Origin: Sphingomonadaceae bacterium OTU29LAMAA1
Lineage (GTDB): Bacteria; Pseudomonadota; Alphaproteobacteria; Sphingomonadales; Sphingomonadaceae
Length of the DNA stretch: 64,000 nt
NCBI GenBank assembly: GCA_024072375.1
Contig: CP099617.1
Location: 291,001-355,000, forward strand
Direction of reading: 5' to 3'
This document shows, piece after piece, positions 59,156-64,000 of this stretch. The first letter of the stretch is position 1. Every line of letters starts with the position of its first letter. A model generated the notes under the pieces. That model made no database searches. It was given only the letters and a program-made list of their open reading frames with translations, and had not been told where the DNA came from. Both the position numbers and the translations under genes were made by a program.

Positions 59156-59307
59156 CATGTGTGGGGTCGAATGCATTCCTCCCGATGCACGTCTCATGCA
59201 CTCGCCGACAAAATCCTATGCACCTTACGCAACGCGCCCAGCCGAGGTTGCCCCTCCTGCGCGCCCCGCCTAAGGTCCGCGCCGCTTTCCCTCATCGTCA
59301 GGACCTC

Positions 59308-60036
59308 ATGACCTCCGGCCCCCGCTTCAAACGTATCCTGCTCAAACTCTCCGGCGAAGTGCTGATGGGGGAGGGCGGTCTCGCGATCGATCCTACCGTC
59401 ACCGCCCGCGTCGCGCAGGAAATCGCCGACGTTCGCGGTCAGGGTTACGAGCTGTGCATCGTCGTCGGGGGCGGCAACATTTTCCGCGGCCTCTCCGCCG
59501 CCGCCAAGGGCATCGAACGCGCCACTGCCGATTACATGGGCATGCTCGCGACCGTCATGAACGCGCTTGCGGTGCAGAACGCGCTCGAGCAGATCGGCGT
59601 CGATACCCGCGTGCAGTCTGCTATCCCGATGCAGTCGGTGTGCGAACCCTTCATCCGCCGCCGCGCCGAACGCCATCTGGAAAAGGGTCGCGTGGTGATC
59701 TTCGCCGCCGGCGTCGGCAGCCCGTTCTTTACGACCGATTCCGGTGCCGCGCTCCGCGCCGCCGAGATGAAGTGCGATGCGCTGTTCAAGGGTACCTCGG
59801 TCGACGGCGTCTACGATGCCGACCCCAAGAAGGTGCCGACCGCAACCCGCTACGACACCGTCAGCTATTCGCGGGTGCTGTCCGACGACCTCAAGGTCAT
59901 GGACGCCAGTGCGATCGCATTGTGCCGCGACAACAACATCCCGATCGTCGTCTTCAACATCCGCGAACACGGCAATTTCGCCGCAGTCCTCGGCGGTGAT
60001 GGCGTCTCGACGATCGTCCAGAGCGAACAGGAGTAG
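59308..60036 (+). CDS. pyrH: Uridylate kinase
   Basis: Phosphorylates UMP to UDP (242 residues). Amino-acid-kinase fold with [55 protein letters not shown] and the nucleotide region [22 protein letters not shown] chose the ATG at 59308 (MTSGPRFKR), since the frame upstream runs through the repeat pair. Followed by frr after 3 bp. Confidence 0.97.
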   Translation: MTSGPRFKRILLKLSGEVLMGEGGLAIDPTVTARVAQEIADVRGQGYELCIVVGGGNIFRGLSAAAKGIERATADYMGMLATVMNALAVQNALEQIGVDTRVQSAIPMQSVCEPFIRRRAERHLEKGRVVIFAAGVGSPFFTTDSGAALRAAEMKCDALFKGTSVDGVYDADPKKVPTATRYDTVSYSRVLSDDLKVMDASAIALCRDNNIPIVVFNIREHGNFAAVLGGDGVSTIVQSEQE

Positions 60037-60039
60037 ATC

Positions 60040-60597
60040 ATGGCAGCCTATGACAAGGCCGACCTCGAACGCCGCATGGCCGGCGCCGTCGAATCGCTGA
60101 AGCACGACCTCAACGGCCTCCGCACCGGCCGCGCGTCGACCGCATTGCTCGATCCGGTGACGGTCGAAGTGTACGGCAGCCACATGCCGCTGACGCAGGT
60201 CGCGACCGTCTCCGTCCCCGAGCCGCGCATGCTGTCGGTGCAGGTGTGGGACAAGTCGAACGTCGGCCCCGTCGAAAAGGCGATCCGTTCGGCGGGTCTA
60301 GGCCTCAACCCGATCAACGACGGCCAGACGTTGCGCCTGCCCATCCCCGATCTGACCGAGGAGCGCCGCAAGGAACTCGCCAAGCTCGCCGGCAAATACG
60401 CTGAGGCGTCGCGTATCGCGGTGCGCAACGTCCGCCGCGACGGCATGGACAGCCTGAAGACCGACGAAAAGAAGGGCATCATCGCCGAGGACGAGCGCAA
60501 GCGCCACGAAACCGAGGTGCAGAAGCTGACCGACGCCACCATCGCCGAGCTCGACGCGGCCGCCGCGGCGAAGGAAAAGGAAATTCTCGGCAAGTGA
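60040..60597 (+). CDS. frr: Ribosome recycling factor
   Basis: Splits post-termination ribosomes with EF-G (185 residues). It has [101 protein letters not shown] and the C-terminal helix [10 protein letters not shown]. Standard length. Start 3 bp after the pyrH stop. Confidence 0.98.
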   Translation: MAAYDKADLERRMAGAVESLKHDLNGLRTGRASTALLDPVTVEVYGSHMPLTQVATVSVPEPRMLSVQVWDKSNVGPVEKAIRSAGLGLNPINDGQTLRLPIPDLTEERRKELAKLAGKYAEASRIAVRNVRRDGMDSLKTDEKKGIIAEDERKRHETEVQKLTDATIAELDAAAAAKEKEILGK

Positions 60598-60670
60598 CGG
60601 GCAGGCAGCGCATGCTGTTTGGCTCATGCCGGGGGCATGGGCGGCCCGCCACTCCTCGGGATGCTGGACT

Positions 60671-61408
60671 ATGAGCTCCGCACCGATCCTTTCCGCGGTA
60701 CCGCAATCCGCGCTGGTTCCCCGGCATGTCGCCATCATCATGGACGGCAACGGCCGCTGGGCGAAGGCGCGGATGCTGCCGCGCGTCGCCGGGCACAAGG
60801 CCGGGGTCGAGGCGGTTCGCCGCGTCACCCGTGCTGCCCGTGCCCTCGGGGTCGAGGCGCTGACACTCTATGCCTTTTCCAGCGAGAACTGGCGACGTCC
60901 CGAGGATGAGGTCGGCGCGCTGATGGGCCTGCTGCGGCTGTTCATCCGCAGCGACCTCGCCGAACTGGTGGCGGAGAACGTCCGCCTCCGCGTGATCGGA
61001 GACTACCGCCGCTTCGCCCCCGATCTCGTCGCGCTGGTCGACGACGCGGTGGCGAAGACTGCGGGCAACACGGGACCGATCCTCGTGATCGCGCTCAACT
61101 ATGGCTCGCAGGCCGAACTAGTCGCCGCGACGCAGCGCCTCGCCGCCCGCGCCGCTGCGGGCGAGATCGATCCCGCAGCGATCACGCCGGAGCATATCGA
61201 GGCGGAGCTCGACACCGCCGATCTGCCGCCGCTTGATCTCGTCATCCGCTCGTCGGGCGAACAGCGGCTGTCGAACTTCCTGCTGTGGCAGGCCGCCTAT
61301 GCCGAGCTGTTGTTCATCGATACGCTCTGGCCCGACTTCACTGGCGACACTCTGGCGGATGCGATTGCGGCGTTCGGTCAGCGCCAGCGGCGTTACGGCG
61401 GCTTGTGA
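60671..61408 (+). CDS. uppS: Isoprenyl transferase (undecaprenyl diphosphate synthase)
   Basis: Cis-prenyltransferase that makes the C55 lipid carrier for peptidoglycan and polysaccharides (245 residues). HVAIIMDGNGRWAKARMLPRVAGHKAG contains the catalytic Asp; TLYAFSSENWRRPEDEV and DLVIRSSGEQRLSNFLLWQAAYAELLF complete the active site. I chose the ATG at 60671; the in-frame ATG at 60626 would add 15 unlikely residues. Its stop overlaps the cdsA GTG start. Confidence 0.96.
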   Translation: MSSAPILSAVPQSALVPRHVAIIMDGNGRWAKARMLPRVAGHKAGVEAVRRVTRAARALGVEALTLYAFSSENWRRPEDEVGALMGLLRLFIRSDLAELVAENVRLRVIGDYRRFAPDLVALVDDAVAKTAGNTGPILVIALNYGSQAELVAATQRLAARAAAGEIDPAAITPEHIEAELDTADLPPLDLVIRSSGEQRLSNFLLWQAAYAELLFIDTLWPDFTGDTLADAIAAFGQRQRRYGGL

Positions 61409-62196
61409 GCGACACGCCTGAGGCCCCGCGCCGGTCGGAGCTTGCGACGCGCACGCTGGCCGGCCTCGGCATGGTCGCGCTGGCGCTCGTCGCGCTCGCC
61501 TTCGGCGGCTTTCCGTTCTGGTTGCTCGCGGTCGTCGCTGGCGTCTTCATGATGGCGGAATGGAGCGAGTTGCATCTTGCCGAGCCGAAAACGAAGCGGC
61601 TCGGCCAATATGTCCTGTTCGTGCCGCTCGCGATCATGTGTCCGATCGCCGCCGGCCCCAACTTCTTCGCACTCGGCCTGCTGGTCGGTGCGTTCTTCTT
61701 TCTGACGATCGTCACCCGCCGCCCGCAACTGGGCCTTGGCGTCCTCTATTGCGGTCTGCCGGTCTATGCCCTGCTATTGATCCGGCATGAGCCCGACGGC
61801 ATCCGCAACGCGCTCTGGGCGCTGAGCCTCGTCTGGGCAACCGATATCGGAGCCTATTTCGCCGGTCGCACGATCGGCGGGCCCAAGCTCGCCCCGACGA
61901 TCAGTCCCAACAAGACATGGGCCGGGCTGATCGGCGGTATCGCCCTTGCTACAATCGTCGCCTTGCTGATGCATGCCTTCTACCTGCTGCCGTTGCGTTT
62001 CGTCATCGCCAGCCCCTTGCTCGCGATCCTCGCACAGGGCGGTGATCTATACGAAAGCTGGCTCAAGCGTCGCGCCGGGGTCAAGGATTCGGGCAGCGTC
62101 ATCCCGGGCCACGGTGGCGTACTCGACCGGCTCGATGGTGTGGTGCCGGTGATGCCGCTGGCTGCGCTGCTCGTCGTCGTGCCGCTGGCGTTTTGA
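61405..62196 (+). CDS. cdsA: Phosphatidate cytidylyltransferase
   Basis: Makes CDP-diacylglycerol, which feeds pssA (263 residues). GTG start at 61405 overlaps the uppS stop (GTGA). Several helices precede the family signature at the C-terminus: GDLYESWLKRRAGVKDSGSV followed by IPGHGGVLDRLDGVVPVMP. The upstream frame without start codon is the uppS antisense-like extension and was ignored. Ends 1 bp before dxr. Confidence 0.96.
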   Translation: MSDTPEAPRRSELATRTLAGLGMVALALVALAFGGFPFWLLAVVAGVFMMAEWSELHLAEPKTKRLGQYVLFVPLAIMCPIAAGPNFFALGLLVGAFFFLTIVTRRPQLGLGVLYCGLPVYALLLIRHEPDGIRNALWALSLVWATDIGAYFAGRTIGGPKLAPTISPNKTWAGLIGGIALATIVALLMHAFYLLPLRFVIASPLLAILAQGGDLYESWLKRRAGVKDSGSVIPGHGGVLDRLDGVVPVMPLAALLVVVPLAF

Positions 62197-62197
62197 C

Positions 62198-63373
62198 ATG
62201 AAGACCGTCACCATCCTGGGCGCGACCGGCTCGGTCGGCACTTCGACTCTCGACCTCGTCGAGCGGGAGCCGGACCGCCTCAAGGTACGGGCGCTCACCG
62301 CCAATTGCGATGTCGCCAATCTCGCCGCCGCCGCGATCCGCACCCGCGCAGAGATCGCGGTGGTCGCCGACGAGTCCTGCCTGCCCGCATTGCGCGACGC
62401 CCTTGACGGTACGTCGACGCAGGCAGCCGGGGGCGCGCAGGCGATCTGCGACGCCGCTGCCGGCGCGGACTGGACGATGGGCGCGATCGTCGGTTGCGCC
62501 GGCCTTAAGCCGGTCATGGCGGCGATCGAACACGGCGGCACCGTCGTCATCGCCAACAAGGAACCTTTGGTCTCCGCAGGCGAGGTGATCCTCGCCGCGG
62601 CTGCCTGCTCCGGCGCGACGCTCCTACCCGCGGACAGCGAACACAACGCCATCTACCAATGTTTCGACTTCGCGCGTCCCGAGGGCGTCCGGCGCATCAT
62701 CCTGACGGCCAGCGGCGGGCCGTTCCGCGACTGGTCGCTGGAGCGGATGGCGGACGTCACCGTCGAACAGGCCGTCGCGCATCCCAATTGGTCGATGGGC
62801 GCGAAGATCAGCATCGACAGTGCGACGATGATGAACAAGGGCCTGGAACTGATCGAGGCCGCCCGGCTGTTTCCCGTCGCGAACGATCGGATCGAGGTGG
62901 TGCTGCACCGCCAGTCGGTGATCCATTCGATGGTCGATTACGTCGACGGATCGATGTTGGCCCAGCTCGGCCCGTCCGATATGCGCGTGCCGATCGCCCA
63001 CACGCTGGCTTGGCCCGAGCGGATGGCGACACCGATGGAGCCGCTGGATCTGGTCAAAATCGGCCGCCTCGATTTCGAAGCCTGCGATCCCGTTCGCTTT
63101 CCCGCACTGGTGCTCGCCCGCGCCGCGCTGGAGGCGGGTGGCGCGCGGCCGGCGATCCTCAATGCGGCCAACGAGGTGGCCGTCGCAGCGTTCCTTGCAC
63201 GGCGCATCGGCTTCCTCGAAATTGCCGCAATCGTCGCCGATACGCTGGAGCGGTACGATCCGCCGGCTCCCGATACGCTGGAGGCGGTCCTCGCCATCGA
63301 CGGCGAGGCGCGACGAATGGCGGACGAGAGTGTACAGGGACGTGCTCAGGGGCGTGTAAAGGTCCACGCGTGA
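62198..63373 (+). CDS. dxr: 1-deoxy-D-xylulose 5-phosphate reductoisomerase
   Basis: First committed step of the MEP isoprenoid pathway, supplying uppS (391 residues). NADPH motif VTILGATGSVGTSTLDLV, metal site LLPADSEHNAIYQCF, substrate loop ILTASGGPFRDWSLERM and HPNWSMGAKISIDSATMMNKGLELIEA are present. The usual NKESLV near residue 122 reads NKEPLV here. The enzyme otherwise looks complete. Confidence 0.97.
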   Translation: MKTVTILGATGSVGTSTLDLVEREPDRLKVRALTANCDVANLAAAAIRTRAEIAVVADESCLPALRDALDGTSTQAAGGAQAICDAAAGADWTMGAIVGCAGLKPVMAAIEHGGTVVIANKEPLVSAGEVILAAAACSGATLLPADSEHNAIYQCFDFARPEGVRRIILTASGGPFRDWSLERMADVTVEQAVAHPNWSMGAKISIDSATMMNKGLELIEAARLFPVANDRIEVVLHRQSVIHSMVDYVDGSMLAQLGPSDMRVPIAHTLAWPERMATPMEPLDLVKIGRLDFEACDPVRFPALVLARAALEAGGARPAILNAANEVAVAAFLARRIGFLEIAAIVADTLERYDPPAPDTLEAVLAIDGEARRMADESVQGRAQGRVKVHA

Positions 63374-63386
63374 AGGATTGCCAAGC

Positions 63387-64000
63387 TTGATCCAGTCCCC
63401 CGGCGTTCTGATGGCCGTCCTCGCGTTCCTCTGCGCGATCGGTCCGCTCGTCTTTATCCACGAGATGGGCCATTATCTGGCCGGCCGCCTGTTCGGGGTT
63501 AAGGCGGAGGCGTTTTCGATCGGCTTCGGGCGGGAGATCGCGGGCGTCACCGATCGCCGCGGCACCCGCTGGAAGTTCGGCTGGCTGCCGCTCGGCGGTT
63601 ACGTCCGCTTCGCGGGGGACATGAACCCCGCCAGCCAGCCGGACGCGGCGTGGCTGTCGTTGCCCGCCGCGGAGCGCGAACAGACGTTTCAGGCCAAGCC
63701 GCTCTGGCAGCGCGCGATCATCGTCGCCGCCGGGCCGGCGATCAACCTGATCCTCGCCGTCCTCATTCTGGCTGGCTTCGCCCACACTTATGGCGTCGAT
63801 CGTACGCCTGCCGTCGTCGGAACGGTGATCGAGGGTGGTCCGGGTGCGAAAGCCGGGCTGCGCCCCGGTGACCGGATCGTCGCGATCGACGGCCGCGAGA
63901 TCGAGACCTTTTCGGACGTCGCCCGCTATGCGCTGATCCGTCCGGGCGCGCAGGCGACCGTGCGCATCGATCGCGCGGGCAGCGAGGTCGACCGTCCGCT
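63387..64000 (+). CDS. rseP: RseP-type site-2 zinc metalloprotease (cut by window edge)
   Basis: Intramembrane protease of the regulated proteolysis of envelope-stress anti-sigma factors. The visible 205 residues carry H25-E26-x2-H29 (FIHEMGHYLAGRLFGVKAEAFSIGFG), the conserved GWLPLGGYVRFAGDMNPAS, a second helix AAGPAINLILAVLILAGFAHTYG and the start of a PDZ domain (GGPGAKAGLRPGDRIVAIDGREI). The best start is TTG at 63387 with AAGGA 9 bp upstream; the first ATG (63411) would remove eight residues. The gene runs off the window; bamA often follows. Confidence 0.95.
   Translation, partial: MIQSPGVLMAVLAFLCAIGPLVFIHEMGHYLAGRLFGVKAEAFSIGFGREIAGVTDRRGTRWKFGWLPLGGYVRFAGDMNPASQPDAAWLSLPAAEREQTFQAKPLWQRAIIVAAGPAINLILAVLILAGFAHTYGVDRTPAVVGTVIEGGPGAKAGLRPGDRIVAIDGREIETFSDVARYALIRPGAQATVRIDRAGSEVDRP

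Overview
The window comes from a GC-rich alphaproteobacterium, most likely Sphingomonas or a close relative in Sphingomonadales. The evidence is two TonB-dependent receptors, two HWE/HisKA2-type histidine kinases, GGAAC-N16-CGTT (EcfG-type) promoters, an alphaproteobacterial GTTC-N7-GTTC LexA box, a fused yajC-secD-secF cluster and family-typical protein sequences. It is an ordinary chromosomal stretch: I see no prophage, integrase, transposase, CRISPR array or plasmid function. A partial TonB receptor gene opens the window and a partial rseP closes it.

Layout. 1-9.6 kb: TonB receptor (partial), ligA, a small membrane protein, a Tat-exported SDR, recN, bamD, a mannose-6-phosphate isomerase and a GT4 glycosyltransferase. 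9.6-13 kb: Mth938-like gene, secF, secD and yajC on the minus strand, then tRNA-Pro(GGG). 13.3-16 kb: an orphan SCPU-like secreted protein and a response regulator/histidine kinase pair. 16-21 kb: a complete tripartite drug pump (emrA-emrB-tolC type) divergent from its probable MarR repressor. 21-29 kb: cstA with its small YbdD/YjiX partner, UV endonuclease uvsE, acs, a stress-type alpha/beta hydrolase and a DUF885 lipoprotein. 29-36 kb: a DHA2-type MFS pump, a secreted prolyl oligopeptidase, a glycine-zipper protein, a PAS-HWE kinase and hsp20. 36-42 kb: a TonB receptor, lolC-lolD-GNAT-glutathione peroxidase, and an HdeD-like protein. 42-50.5 kb: dnaE, moaB, VOC protein, radical SAM protein, GT-C-like membrane protein, DUF892 ferritin-like protein and a tiny acidic protein. 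50.6-55 kb: pyrimidine catabolism genes rutB-rutC-rutD-rutA, then icd. 55-64 kb: psd-pssA, a small membrane protein with an SOS promoter, and the conserved rpsB-tsf-pyrH-frr-uppS-cdsA-dxr-rseP cluster.

How the parts work together. The last 9 kb couples translation factors to envelope and isoprenoid synthesis; with bamD, lolCD, secDF, psd and pssA the window is rich in envelope biogenesis genes. Stress response is the second theme. Two genes (HdeD-like, alpha/beta hydrolase) carry exact general-stress EcfG promoters. hsp20 has a sigma32-like promoter and a 5' leader resembling a ROSE RNA thermometer. Two HWE-type kinases are present, one with a degenerate ATPase domain.

Most interesting observation: a minus-strand promoter at 56928-56957 has an exact TTGACA -35 box and a perfect LexA box lying between -35 and -10. 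It points at an unrecognised 78-residue single-span membrane protein, a candidate SOS-induced small membrane protein, with a DnaA box and a 41-codon ORF in its leader. Also notable are three unrelated families of inverted repeat pairs, each occupying one intergenic gap.
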